A program made the translations under genes and the position numbers. Below, in pieces: positions 9,256 to 20,700 of a stretch of 64,000 bases of DNA (positions are counted from its first letter, which is position 1; each line of letters starts with the position of its first letter). Below the pieces are notes generated by a model. The model was given only the letters and a program-made list of their open reading frames with translations. It was not told where the DNA came from and did no database searches. Origin of the DNA: Verrucomicrobiota bacterium (GTDB taxonomy: Bacteria > Chlamydiota > Chlamydiia > Chlamydiales > JAEYWL01); contig JAEYWL010000010.1 of assembly GCA_023428915.1 (NCBI GenBank), positions 1-64,000 on the forward strand, in the 5' to 3' direction.

Positions 9256-9323
9256 AGCTAGCAACCTTTAAATAAAAGCTAAGTAAAAATAGGAGTTATA
9301 ATAGGGGTTCTCCTATTTTACTT

Positions 9324-9347
9324 CAAACCCAAGTTGCTTCTCTTAGG
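9324..9347. repeat. Dispersed half-site related to the 42960-43030 palindrome
   Basis: The string AAACCCAAGTTGC followed by a CTCTTAG-like tail resembles one arm of the perfect palindrome at 42960-43030 and is shared, inverted, with positions 19-35 of the window. It lies in the otherwise empty spacer between ispH and the small glycine-rich gene. The similarity is short, and common ancestry is uncertain. Confidence 0.3.
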
Positions 9348-9481
9348 ATCATTACAATAAAGAGGAAACAAAGCTGAAATTTTGCGAATGCAGAAAGCAA
9401 ACAGGGTTTTAATTTCATTGCACAAATTTATTAGCCTTGCTATTTCTTAAAAATATAATTTTAAACCAAAGGGAAGGTTCT

Positions 9482-9766
9482 ATGGATATTGTAAGTTTGT
9501 TAACCAACGTTATTGGCGGCGGTGTTGGCGGGGGACTTTCAGGTGCGGCTCTAAAAGAGAAAAGTCTTGGCGCTATGGGCAACATTGTTGCTGGTATGGT
9601 AGGAGGCACAGCGGGTAGTTATATTCTGCAAGCTGTTGGCCTTTTGCAAATGCTCGGAATTGCAGATATGACCGTCGGATCATTAGCGGCAGAAGGCGGA
9701 GTCGCTGCAGTTATAGGAGCCATTACAACCGCAGCAGCCGGCTTTATTAAAAATAAGGCTAGCTAA
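9482..9766 (+). CDS. Small glycine-rich membrane-associated protein
   Basis: I place the start at the ATG at 9482, which is preceded by GGGAAGG. This gives 94 residues, and upstream in-frame codons lack a ribosome-binding site. The protein has two hydrophobic stretches with glycine-zipper spacing (VIGGGVGGGLSGAAL, VAGMVGGTAGSYILQ) and a hydrophobic, Ala-rich C-terminal segment ending in Lys residues. Small proteins of this pattern occur widely in bacteria without a known function; some have misleading names in databases. A membrane location is inferred from composition. The gene is monocistronic and is followed directly by the 9-base-periodic inverted-repeat element. Confidence 0.65.
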   Translation: MDIVSLLTNVIGGGVGGGLSGAALKEKSLGAMGNIVAGMVGGTAGSYILQAVGLLQMLGIADMTVGSLAAEGGVAAVIGAITTAAAGFIKNKAS

Positions 9767-9774
9767 AAAATATG

Positions 9775-10044
9775 GTCTGAATTAGTCCCTTAAAGAGACA
9801 ATGGACAATGGGGACGCCAGCGACCTTATGGACTTAAAGGACTAAGCCCTAATCATTTGTCCCTGGAGTCTCTGGCGTCCCTATGAGACAGCTGCATAAG
9901 TCAGATTTAGCTATATCAAATGACATTATGGACCTTAACGACGCCGAAGACATTTACGACAAGCAATTGGCGCTTAGTCCATTAAGTCCATAAGGTCCAT
10001 GGCGTCGTTAAGGTCCATTGTCCCTTTAAGCGTCTAACTCAGAC
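9775..10044. repeat. 270-base inverted-repeat element with 9-base periodic arms (MITE-like)
   Basis: The left arm from 9775 (GTCTGAATTAG) and the reverse complement of the right arm ending at 10044 (CTAACTCAGAC) align without gaps for about 75 bases with high identity. Within the right arm, GTC triplets recur exactly every nine bases at 9977, 9986, 9995, 10004 and 10013, giving a loose unit GTCCATNAG. Shorter pieces with the same rhythm occur in the central part (around 9860-9890 and 9930-9952). A 72-base relative stands alone at 54576-54647. No coding frame is evident. The structure is consistent with a non-autonomous mobile element or a structured intergenic repeat family. It could also act as a terminator between the convergent flanking genes. 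Confidence 0.75.
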
Positions 10045-10052
10045 TGTAGCAG

Positions 10053-10526
10053 TTATATCTTTTTTTCTTTTTCCAGGTAAGAGAGGATGCCTTCACAGGC
10101 ATCCTCGAGCATATCGAGAACTAGTTCAAAGCCGGCTTCGCCTTGATAATAAGGATCAGGCACATCCTGCCCTTTATAGACAGCACTAAAATCATTGATG
10201 AGGTGCAGCTTGGCTTTCTCTTCAGCGGTTGCAGCATACTTGTATAAGTTATGCAGCACTTCATGGTCGGCGGCCAAAATCAAATCGTAATAAGCAAAGT
10301 TTTCTTTCTCGATCATCTTGGCCCGGGAAGAAAGCATAAAGCCTCGCATCTGTGCAGCTTTTAGCATGCGGTGGTCAGGATAAGCGCCTAAATGCCAGTC
10401 GCCTAAACCGCAGCTGGAAACTTCAACTTCTTGGCTGCCGGCTTTGGCCATATGCCGGAGAATTTCTTCTGCAGCCGGTGAGCGGCAAATGTTGCCTAAA
10501 CAGACAAATAATACTTTCGCGGTCAT
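10053..10526 (-). CDS. Low-molecular-weight protein-tyrosine phosphatase
   Basis: The 157-residue protein starts with VLFVCLGNICRSPAAEE, the active-site loop C-x5-R-S of the LMW-PTP family (Cys9, Arg15), and has the general-acid Asp in DPYYQG near residue 125. The family dephosphorylates phosphotyrosine; in bacteria it often partners kinases. The start has a GAGGAA ribosome-binding site. It lies 12 bases downstream of the Ser/Thr kinase gene on the same strand, so a kinase-phosphatase operon is likely. The substrates are unknown. Confidence 0.92.
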   Translation of the reverse strand: MTAKVLFVCLGNICRSPAAEEILRHMAKAGSQEVEVSSCGLGDWHLGAYPDHRMLKAAQMRGFMLSSRAKMIEKENFAYYDLILAADHEVLHNLYKYAATAEEKAKLHLINDFSAVYKGQDVPDPYYQGEAGFELVLDMLEDACEGILSYLEKEKKI

Positions 10527-10538
10527 GATTCCTCAACT

Positions 10539-12377
10539 CTATTGAACGTCTGCGGCGCAGCGGAAGCCGTAGGTGCCGTTTACTGTACCGGGATTGTTCC
10601 GATGCCTTCGAGAGCAGCGCAAGTCTTCTTTCAAGCTCTTCCAGCAGCCGCCTCTAAGCACCCTATAAACACCTTGTAATGGTCCTTTAGGGTTTTCCGG
10701 TTCCTGAATGGACACTTCGTAGTAATTATAGCTATACCAATCCTGGCACCATTCATACACATTGCCGGCCATATCATAAATCCCTTGCTGGTTAGGGGCA
10801 TAGCTCATTACAGGTGTGGTGTCCGCGCTGAAGAAGTTAGCTTCGCTTTTTTCAATGTCATCTCCTGACGGGTAGAGAGTTTTGTCTAAGCCATTAGCTG
10901 CAGCCACTTCCCACTCTGCTTCGGTAGGAAGCCGCTTACCAACCCATTTGGCATAAGCTACGGCGCCATACCAAGTAACGCCAACCACAGGATGTTTTGC
11001 ATACCCTGATTCAATGCTGATCCGGCCCCCGCTGCGCTTAATGCGTGATTCCCTAAGGCGGATAATGTCGTTGTGGTTGCTATCTTTTTCGCCGCCCATA
11101 ACTTCAAGAAAACGTACGAACTGTTCATTGGTAACGGGGTGGATGTCGATGGCAAAACTAGCGAGAGATATTTGGTGCTTAGGGGTTTCATCGCGATTGC
11201 CGTCATTGCTGCCGCGCATGAAGTTGCCGCCCTGGATGACCACCATATCAGTCAAGAGCGGATTAATGTTCTTAACTTCTTTGCGTTCCGGTTGATAGTG
11301 CTTTACAGTTGAATCTATTTGAAATACAGCTGCCGGATCAGGGTCGTGCTGAGGGCGATCGATTTGCGGGCGGTGGATAACCGGTTTTAAACCGCTGGAT
11401 TGCTGGGAGAAAACTTCTTCGCGATTTTCGCTTGCGGCATTTGCCGGAGTAAATGCCGCCGCAGCAGCTTTTTTGCCTTTTTGAATATCTTTTAAAAATT
11501 CTGACAAAGAGTCAGGGCGGCGCGCGGGGTCGGCTTGCAAGCAGGCATGAACTAATCTATCCCAATCATGTTGGTATTCCGGAACTTTAAAAGACGGCAT
11601 GTCAAAAATTGCTTCAGGCAGCTCGCGGCAAATCAAATAATAGGCCAACGTTCCAAATGCATAGGCATCGGTTTTGGCATCAATGGGGACGGGGTAATCT
11701 AAACGGCGCTGCTCCGGCGCAAGAAAAGCATAAGTTTGTAAGAAAGAAGCGTGCAAGGGGAGCAGTTTTTGCGTATCGATAGGGGGATTGGGATATTTAT
11801 CAGCGTCATTTTTAAGCGTATCGGCTACAGTTTTTAGGGTGCGATTTAAAACAGCTCCTGTTCCGATAATTCTTGAAAGGCCGAAATCAGTAATAAATGG
11901 ATCGTGTGCAGTTTTTCCTTTACCGATCAAAATATTATTGAGCTTCAAATTGCGGTGCACAATGCTCTTGCCGCTAATTTTTTTACTATGGGCATAATCA
12001 AGCGCTTCTGCTATGCAACTCAAAATATGCGATAGCTCAGCCTCTTCCAGCTTCCTGCTGCGTGAAGTGAGAAATTGCGCTAGATTGGTCGTTTCTCCCA
12101 GCCCGTCTACAATACAATCAGTTACTAGAAAATATTGCCCCTGGGCAAAAGAGATATTGTGTATTTTTACAATGTGAGGATGATCTAAAGTGGCTAAAAC
12201 ACCGACATCTTCCTCAAAGCGCTGAATAAAGCTCCTATCGCTAGCTAATTCCTCAGGCAGTATTTTGACTACGTATTGCTTTTTCATGAAGAGATGTTCC
12301 GCCAAAAAAACTGTTCCCAGCGAGCCTTGGCCAATTTGCTTAATCAGCCGGTAATCTCCTAATGTACGCGCTTCCAT
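10539..12377 (-). CDS. pkn1: Ser/Thr protein kinase with C-terminal FGE/sulfatase-modifying domain (Pkn1-like)
   Basis: From the ATG at 12377 (AGGA five bases upstream; a GTG/ATG pair a few codons earlier is the alternative) the protein has 612 residues. Residues about 7-295 are a Hanks-type kinase: glycine loop GQGSLG, Lys38, DFG at 164-166, and APE in FLAPEQ. The catalytic loop reads HRNLKLNN, with Asn143 where active kinases have Asp. After a Pro/Gln-rich linker, residues about 375-612 form a formylglycine-generating-enzyme/C-type-lectin-like domain (MVVIQGGNFMRGS to GFRCAADV). This architecture matches chlamydial Pkn1. The HRN change is visible in the codon (AAT) and may reduce or abolish catalysis. 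No transmembrane segment is evident. It sits between a TPR protein and a phosphatase. Confidence 0.88.
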   Translation of the reverse strand: MEARTLGDYRLIKQIGQGSLGTVFLAEHLFMKKQYVVKILPEELASDRSFIQRFEEDVGVLATLDHPHIVKIHNISFAQGQYFLVTDCIVDGLGETTNLAQFLTSRSRKLEEAELSHILSCIAEALDYAHSKKISGKSIVHRNLKLNNILIGKGKTAHDPFITDFGLSRIIGTGAVLNRTLKTVADTLKNDADKYPNPPIDTQKLLPLHASFLQTYAFLAPEQRRLDYPVPIDAKTDAYAFGTLAYYLICRELPEAIFDMPSFKVPEYQHDWDRLVHACLQADPARRPDSLSEFLKDIQKGKKAAAAAFTPANAASENREEVFSQQSSGLKPVIHRPQIDRPQHDPDPAAVFQIDSTVKHYQPERKEVKNINPLLTDMVVIQGGNFMRGSNDGNRDETPKHQISLASFAIDIHPVTNEQFVRFLEVMGGEKDSNHNDIIRLRESRIKRSGGRISIESGYAKHPVVGVTWYGAVAYAKWVGKRLPTEAEWEVAAANGLDKTLYPSGDDIEKSEANFFSADTTPVMSYAPNQQGIYDMAGNVYEWCQDWYSYNYYEVSIQEPENPKGPLQGVYRVLRGGCWKSLKEDLRCSRRHRNNPGTVNGTYGFRCAADVQ

Positions 12378-12397
12378 CAACTTCCTCATCACTTACT

Positions 12398-13267
12398 TTA
12401 ATATTGGCTTGACTTAACTAGCCGCTCGACTTCATCTATGCTGCGGCTGTAGCGGTACCACTCGCGGCTTTTATTCACGAACTCTTCTGCTAATAATCGG
12501 TCCTGGATAGCAACAGCTTCAAGGGCATAGGTTTTTATGTCGGAACGGGGTATAATGATATTTTCTGAGATAATTTTTCTCAACAGTTGCCTGACAATAG
12601 AGCTTTTATTTTTTTCGCCAGTAGTAACGATGATAAGTTTATATAGCTCTGCATCTTTGGGCTCCAGGTCAATTGCCTGCATTGCATAGCGATATATGCA
12701 GTCGGATTGCTGCTCTTTTAAAGCAGGTGTTTTTGCCAACGCGTATAACTTATAATGGATAATAGCTAAGGTGCGATAGGCCAAATAATGTTCAGGGAAT
12801 TGCTGGTACGCTTGATAAAAATTCTGAAAAAAATTTGGCAGCTCGCCTAAATTAGCCTCTGCAGCTGCCAATATAAATAGTAGTTGCGGCTGCTCTTTTG
12901 CCGCTTCAGAATAGGCAGCCGTTATTTCTTTAGCTGCTGTTTGAATAGTATGGCTTTCATGGCTATTTAAATAGAGGGATAAAGCTTCGCGATATTCCTT
13001 TGTCTCCCGCGGTTTAACTGCAGCCTTTTTTGGCAGTGTTTCTAGGGCTGCTAAGAAAGTTTGAAAGGCTTTTTCCGTTTCCTGGTCTTTTAAGTAGGCT
13101 AAAGTGAGTTGCAATAACAGCTGGCTCTTTGCTTGCGGTTCAGCTTGCTTAAGCTGTTCTTTATAAGCAGCTATCTCCGCCTTAGGATTTTCAGCCATAA
13201 GTGCGCTCATTGCACAAAGCAATAGCAGCAAAGGTAAAAGATGAAAGTAGAGAAATTGTCTTAACAT
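12398..13267 (-). CDS. Exported TPR-like helical repeat protein
   Basis: The 289-residue protein has a strong signal peptide (about 1-25, LLPLLLLLCAMSALMA) followed by helical pairs with tetratricopeptide character (SQLLLQLTLAYLKDQ, AYRTLAIIHYKLYALA, YAMQAIDLEPKDAELY). TPR proteins mediate protein-protein contacts. It is the first gene of a probable operon with the kinase, whose start lies just downstream of this stop codon, and the LMW phosphatase, so it may be a periplasmic or envelope partner of that signalling pair. This role is inference. Confidence 0.65.
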   Translation of the reverse strand: MLRQFLYFHLLPLLLLLCAMSALMAENPKAEIAAYKEQLKQAEPQAKSQLLLQLTLAYLKDQETEKAFQTFLAALETLPKKAAVKPRETKEYREALSLYLNSHESHTIQTAAKEITAAYSEAAKEQPQLLFILAAAEANLGELPNFFQNFYQAYQQFPEHYLAYRTLAIIHYKLYALAKTPALKEQQSDCIYRYAMQAIDLEPKDAELYKLIIVTTGEKNKSSIVRQLLRKIISENIIIPRSDIKTYALEAVAIQDRLLAEEFVNKSREWYRYSRSIDEVERLVKSSQY

Positions 13268-13412
13268 CGAGCTTATAATAAAAAATATGCGATTAAATGG
13301 AAGTGCTAATCATACTTTCTCTATTTACTTGCTGATCTCAAATGAATGTGCTACAATTGGTTGTCTTTGGACGGGCTTATTTCTGAAAATCACAAGTATT
13401 GGATAAAGCGTC

Positions 13413-13751
13413 GTGGGATCGAATTATCAACGCACACCAAAAAACTATCGGGGGACTGCGCTTACGACCCGCCGCATGAGCGAGCTTCTTCCAGATGTTT
13501 TGCGTCAAATAAATCAAGTTTACCGGCATCGGCCAGACTTGATACTGGCCTCCTGGCCTGAAATTATAGGCTCAAAGCTAGCTGCAATGACCCAGGCAGT
13601 GGCTTTTAAAGAAGGCATACTACATATCAAAGTGCGGAATTCAACCCTGCACAGTCTGCTAAGTCAATACGATAAGCAGCGTTTATTAGCGAAGTTAAGA
13701 GAGAAATTTCCGGACTCGATGATTAAGGGCATTTCTTTTAGAATTGGATAA
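13413..13751 (+). CDS. dciA: DciA/DUF721-family protein, probable replicative helicase loader
   Basis: The 112-residue frame starts with GTG at 13413; an ATG at 13476 is a possible shorter start. The core reads LPDVLRQINQVYRHRPDLILASWPEIIG, then LHIKVRNSTLHSLLSQYDKQRLLAKLREKF, the pattern of DUF721, shown in other bacteria to be the ancestral loader of DnaB helicase (DciA). Its place directly before gyrB repeats a chlamydial gene order and fits replication. No strong ribosome-binding site precedes either start, so the N-terminus is uncertain. It forms the first member of a run dciA-gyrB-gyrA-tmk-holB. Confidence 0.8.
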   Translation: MGSNYQRTPKNYRGTALTTRRMSELLPDVLRQINQVYRHRPDLILASWPEIIGSKLAAMTQAVAFKEGILHIKVRNSTLHSLLSQYDKQRLLAKLREKFPDSMIKGISFRIG

Positions 13752-16280
<2,529 letters not shown>

Positions 16281-16299
16281 ACCGCATTAGGAGAATTGT

Positions 16300-18858
16300 A
16301 TGTCCTATACAGAAAATGAAGTTACTCTGCCGCGCAATATCGAAGACGAGATGCGTGATAGCTACCTACGCTACTCCATGTCGGTCATCATTGCGCGTGC
16401 GCTACCCGATGTAAGAGATGGTTTAAAGCCCTCGCAGCGCCGCATCCTCTATGCGATGCGCCAGTTGAGTTTGAGCCCGACAGGAAAACACCGTAAGTGC
16501 GCTAAAATCTCCGGCGACACTTCCGGTGATTACCACCCTCATGGTGAAAGCGTCATTTATCCGACTCTGGTGAGAATGGCGCAAGAATGGGCCATGCGCT
16601 ATCGTTTAGTTGACGGCCAAGGAAACTTCGGCTCAATCGACGGCGATCCCCCGGCTGCTATGCGTTATACTGAGGCGCGTTTGACAACCTCTTCTGTGCA
16701 GCTGATGGAAGACCTCGACAAAGATACAGTCGAAATGGTGCCGAACTACGACGAGACCAAAAAAGAACCAACGGTATTCCCTTCGAAGTTCCCGAACTTG
16801 TTGTGCAATGGCTCTTCAGGAATCGCCGTGGGTATGGCCACAAACATTCCTCCGCATAATCTGGCGGAACTAGTCAAAGCTACCCTGCTGGTTTTGGAGA
16901 ACCCGGCTACCTCCATTGATGAGATCATCAAAGTGATGCCCGGACCCGACTTCCCTACAGGCGGCATTATTTGCGGCTATAGAGGCATAAAAGAAGCTTA
17001 TCACACAGGGCGCGGTAAAGTCATTCTGCGTGCCAATATCGTTGCTGAGCCTATGCCTGATAATCCGGACCGGCAGCGGCTGATCGTAGATGAGATTCCC
17101 TATGCGGTGAATAAATCGCGCTTAATCGAACAAATAGCGGAACTTATCAACAATAAATCCATTACCGGCTTATCAGACCTGCGCGATGAATCAGATAAGG
17201 ATGGATTGCGGATTGTTTTGGAACTTAAGCGGGGCGAGATCCCGGAAGTGATCATCAACCAGCTGTATAAATTCTGCGACATGCAAGTGACATTCGGTTG
17301 CAATATGCTAGCTCTGGACAAAGGGCTGCCGCGCATTATGAACATCAAGCACATGATTCAGGCTTGGATTGATCACCGTATTGAAGTGGTTCGCCGCAGA
17401 ACGCGCTTTGAACTCCTCAAAGCAGAAGCCCGTGCACACATTTTAGAAGGCTATCTTAAAGCAATTGATCACCTTGATGAAGTGGTGCGGCTTATTAGGC
17501 AAAGCAGCAGCCGCGAAGAAGCGCGCACAGAATTGATTGCCCGCTTTGAGTTTACTGAAAGACAGGCGAACGCTGTCCTTGAACTGCGCTTATACCAATT
17601 AACCGGCCTAGAGCGCGATAAAATTAGCGCTGAATACCAGGAACTGTTAGCTAAAATTGCCTACTTGCGCAGTGTGCTTGCAAGTGAAGCAATGGTACGC
17701 GACATTATTCGCAAAGAACTGGAAGAGATCGAGAAAGGCTACAAATCTTCCCGTTTGACCAAAATTATCGCTGCTGAAGGCGATATGAATATGGAAGATC
17801 TGATCGCCAATGAAGAAGTGATCATTACAATTTCTCAAGACGATTACATTAAGAGAATGCCTGTCGACGCCTTCCGCGAACAGAAGCGGGGAGGGCAGGG
17901 AGTTGCCGGCCTTCAATTGCGCAAAGAAGAAGATGCCTTAAAATCCCTCTATGTAGCCTCTACCCATGATTATTTGCTTATCTTTACCAGCCTTGGACGC
18001 TGCTATTGGTTGAAAGTGTGGCAGATTCCGGAATCCGGACGTAAATCGAAAGGCAAGCCGCTTATCAACCTTCTGGAAGACTTAAGGCCCGAGGAGAAGA
18101 TTGCGACAGTCCTGCGCGTTTCCTCTTTTGAGGAGCAAGCCTGCATCCTCATGGCAACACGTCAAGGTGTGGTCAAGAAAACAGAGCTTGGCGAATTCAG
18201 CAACCCGCGCCGCAAAGGGATCTGGGCCATCGATATCGATGAAGGCGATGAGGTGATTGCTACCCGTTTAGCCCGGGCAGGTCAGCAGGTCATGCTCTTT
18301 ACTTATAGCGGCATGGCAGTGCGCTTTGATGAAAATCAGGTGCGTTCTATGGGCCGTATGGCGCGCGGGGTAAAAGGAGTGACTCTGAAGAACGAAGGCG
18401 ACTATGTAATTGCCTGTGAAGTTGTCAATGGCACAGAAACCATTTTAGTCGTTTGTGAAAATGGCTTCGGCAAACGCTCTGAAGTATCCGAATTCCGCCA
18501 TACTAATCGCGGCGGTGTCGGCGTGCGTTCCATCATTACCAGCGAACGCAACGGCAATGTGATCGGGGCGATTTGCGTCACCGATAACGACAGTTTGGTT
18601 ATGATGTCTGATCAAGGGCAAACTGTGCGCATTAGCATGAAAGACGTGCGTGTCATGGGACGCAACACACAAGGCGTAAAGCTGGCTAACCTGAAAGAAG
18701 GCACTCTGGTCGGTATGCAAAAAATTGAGTCGGCTGCCGACGAGCCTTTAGTTGAAGAGGAGTCTAAAAATCTCATTGAGGAAGAGCTGAATAACCATGC
18801 GCTGGCTCAAGAACAGATTGAGGAAGCTTCAGAAGAACAACCAGAGGAAAATGAATGA
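16300..18858 (+). CDS. gyrA: DNA gyrase subunit A
   Basis: The 852-residue GyrA has the winged-helix/breakage domain with the catalytic tyrosine in AAMRYTEARLT and the quinolone-region motif HPHGESVIYPTLVRMAQ. A C-terminal beta-pinwheel follows with the GyrA box QKRGGQG, which marks true gyrase rather than topoisomerase IV. The start has GGAGAA upstream. The protein ends in an acidic Glu-rich tail of about 35 residues. The stop overlaps the tmk start (ATGA), so translation of tmk is coupled. Confidence 0.97.
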   Translation: MSYTENEVTLPRNIEDEMRDSYLRYSMSVIIARALPDVRDGLKPSQRRILYAMRQLSLSPTGKHRKCAKISGDTSGDYHPHGESVIYPTLVRMAQEWAMRYRLVDGQGNFGSIDGDPPAAMRYTEARLTTSSVQLMEDLDKDTVEMVPNYDETKKEPTVFPSKFPNLLCNGSSGIAVGMATNIPPHNLAELVKATLLVLENPATSIDEIIKVMPGPDFPTGGIICGYRGIKEAYHTGRGKVILRANIVAEPMPDNPDRQRLIVDEIPYAVNKSRLIEQIAELINNKSITGLSDLRDESDKDGLRIVLELKRGEIPEVIINQLYKFCDMQVTFGCNMLALDKGLPRIMNIKHMIQAWIDHRIEVVRRRTRFELLKAEARAHILEGYLKAIDHLDEVVRLIRQSSSREEARTELIARFEFTERQANAVLELRLYQLTGLERDKISAEYQELLAKIAYLRSVLASEAMVRDIIRKELEEIEKGYKSSRLTKIIAAEGDMNMEDLIANEEVIITISQDDYIKRMPVDAFREQKRGGQGVAGLQLRKEEDALKSLYVASTHDYLLIFTSLGRCYWLKVWQIPESGRKSKGKPLINLLEDLRPEEKIATVLRVSSFEEQACILMATRQGVVKKTELGEFSNPRRKGIWAIDIDEGDEVIATRLARAGQQVMLFTYSGMAVRFDENQVRSMGRMARGVKGVTLKNEGDYVIACEVVNGTETILVVCENGFGKRSEVSEFRHTNRGGVGVRSIITSERNGNVIGAICVTDNDSLVMMSDQGQTVRISMKDVRVMGRNTQGVKLANLKEGTLVGMQKIESAADEPLVEEESKNLIEEELNNHALAQEQIEEASEEQPEENE

Positions 18859-19502
18859 GTCAAAGAGGCAGATTCCTAACCTTTGAAGGGGGTGAAGGCT
18901 CAGGCAAAAGCACTGTAAGCGCTCATATCGCTCGCTGGCTGCAGAAGCGAGGTTATGAAGTGGTCTTGACTCGCGAGCCCGGGGGATCTGCTTTTGGCAA
19001 TATGGTGAGAAAGTGGTTGCTCGATCCGGAATGCAAAACTCCCATCGGGCAGCAAGCTGAATTTCTTCTGTTTCTTGCAGCCCGTGCGCAGCATATAGAA
19101 GAACTAATCGCGCCGGCTGTGGCAGCCGGTAAAATTGTCTTATGCGACCGTTTTAACGACTCTTCAGTTGCTTACCAAGGAGTTGCTCGCGGCTTGGGCT
19201 TTAAGTACACTAGGTTGCTATGCTCAATGGTTTGCGAACATATACAACCTGAAATGACCTTTTTATTGGATATCGATCCGGAAATTGGCTTGCATAGAGC
19301 CAAAGGAACGGCAAAGGCCGAAGCCGCAGCAGGTCTGCACGACAAAATGGAGGCGGAAGCCCTTCACTTTCACCAGCAGGTACGTCAAGGCTTTCAAACT
19401 CTAGCAGCAATAGAGCCAGAGCGAATCCATGTAATCGATGCCAGCCAAACATTGCCAACCGTTTGCAATGCCATTGAAACCCTGATCGAAACGAAATGGT
19501 AG
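18855..19502 (+). CDS. tmk: Thymidylate kinase
   Basis: The 215-residue protein has the P-loop FEGGEGSGKST, the TREPGGSAFG segment that binds dTMP, and CDRFNDSSVAYQGVARGLG. It phosphorylates dTMP to dTDP. Its ATG overlaps the gyrA stop by four bases and its end overlaps holB by seven bases, so gyrA-tmk-holB are translationally coupled. The tmk-holB pairing is common in bacteria and feeds DNA synthesis. Confidence 0.96.
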   Translation: MSQRGRFLTFEGGEGSGKSTVSAHIARWLQKRGYEVVLTREPGGSAFGNMVRKWLLDPECKTPIGQQAEFLLFLAARAQHIEELIAPAVAAGKIVLCDRFNDSSVAYQGVARGLGFKYTRLLCSMVCEHIQPEMTFLLDIDPEIGLHRAKGTAKAEAAAGLHDKMEAEALHFHQQVRQGFQTLAAIEPERIHVIDASQTLPTVCNAIETLIETKW

Positions 19503-20461
19503 AATTTACTTCTTTTGACCATATTACGGGCAACGAAGAGGCTAAAAAATTTCTTACCCACATGCTGGAAACAAATAGGGTAGGAAACTCTCTCTTATTT
19601 GCCGGCGCTAAAGAAGCAAACCTCGAAGCATTCGCATTGGCTGTTGCCCATAACTTAGTCGGTAATTCAAAAGAAGACCATCCCGATATTTACTCATTCC
19701 GACCAGAAGGCAAAATGGCTCTGCATAGCATTGAAGGAATGCGCCGTTTTTGCGAAGAGGTTTATCTAGCCCCTTTTGAATCGAGTTATAAAGTGTTTAT
19801 CATCATTGATGCTGAACGCATGTTGCCCACAAGTGCTAACGCTCTTTTAAAGACATTTGAAGAGCCTGCGCAGCATAGCGTCATTATTTTGACCAGCAGC
19901 CAGCCCAATGCAATTTTGCCGACGATTCTTTCCCGTTGCCGCAAACTCTATTTCAAAAATAGCGCCTCCTTAAAGCAGCACGAGAAATTATCAGACCCTT
20001 TGCTTGTCCTGCTTTCCCGCACCCCCGGCATCTCTTACATAGAGTTAAAAGAGTCTTTATCCGTGCTGGTCGCTGCCATTGAAGAAGAAAAAAAACAGGC
20101 AGAACAAGAGATTAGGCAGCAACTTGCTGCCCATTTTCCTCAAGATATGACCGCACTGCAAAAAGAAGCCTTTGAAAAAGAAGTAGAGGGGAGCGTAGCA
20201 ACTCATACCCAAGCCGTTTTGGGGCAGATGTTTGCGCAAATCTTTTTCTGGTATAGAGATCTGCAGCTTTTACAAGTATCCGGTAAACCTGATCTATTGC
20301 ACTTTCCTGTCTATTTACAACATTTAGAACAGCAGCTCCAGTTCGGCGGTTTGCCTTCCCTTGAAACGGTCGAGCAGGCCATCAAGGGCGCCAAACAAGC
20401 CATCGCCCGCTTCAACCCCATCAATGATAGCCTGGAAGCCCTTTTCCTGAAACTACATTAG
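19496..20461 (+). CDS. holB: DNA polymerase III delta-prime subunit
   Basis: The 321-residue protein has the clamp-loader AAA+ pattern: FDHITGNEEAKKFL, then YKVFIIIDAERMLPTSANALLKTFEEPAQHSVIILTSS, and the SRC motif in LSRCRKLYF. The P-loop position reads LLFAGAKEANLEAF and lacks the GKT/GKS residues, so it cannot bind ATP in the usual way. This fits delta-prime, which is a non-ATPase stator in E. coli. Its place after tmk supports the call. The start codon lies inside the end of tmk. Confidence 0.88.
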   Translation: MVEFTSFDHITGNEEAKKFLTHMLETNRVGNSLLFAGAKEANLEAFALAVAHNLVGNSKEDHPDIYSFRPEGKMALHSIEGMRRFCEEVYLAPFESSYKVFIIIDAERMLPTSANALLKTFEEPAQHSVIILTSSQPNAILPTILSRCRKLYFKNSASLKQHEKLSDPLLVLLSRTPGISYIELKESLSVLVAAIEEEKKQAEQEIRQQLAAHFPQDMTALQKEAFEKEVEGSVATHTQAVLGQMFAQIFFWYRDLQLLQVSGKPDLLHFPVYLQHLEQQLQFGGLPSLETVEQAIKGAKQAIARFNPINDSLEALFLKLH

Positions 20462-20700
20462 GTGTCGCTGCTGCCGCAGCTCAATATGTTTTTATGCGAT
20501 AACCCCACGTTCCGGCACGCCTTTCGGCGGCCTTCACGCGGGGCTAACAACTGCCATCGCTTCCGCGATGGTCTGTTAGCAAGATTGGTTTATATCTGGA
20601 GTGCGTCATGGTGATGCATCGCGGAAGCGATGGTCTGTCAGCAAGATTGGTTTATATCTGGAGTGCGTCATGGAGATGCATCGCAGAAGAGATGCAAGTA
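20462..20700. repeat. REP-type palindromic repeat cluster, left side
   Basis: This gene-free stretch after holB is built of hairpin units. The first unit, CCCCACGTTCCGG to CACGCGGGG, is an imperfect palindrome. The second, CCATCGCTTCCGCGATGG, is a near-perfect hairpin. A 62-base segment (GCGATGGTCTG onward) is repeated in tandem at 20565 and 20627. Related copies occur at 20701-20788 and 21256-21534. The pattern is that of REP/BIME elements, which are spread by REP-associated tyrosine transposases such as the one encoded next door. Confidence 0.85.

Noticed and set aside
9775..10044. Possible CRISPR array
   Set aside because: The 9-base units have no unique spacers, and no cas genes are present; the structure is an inverted repeat.
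10539..11260. Diversity-generating retroelement target (C-type-lectin-like FGE domain)
   Set aside because: No reverse transcriptase or template repeat was found nearby; the domain fits chlamydial Pkn1 architecture.
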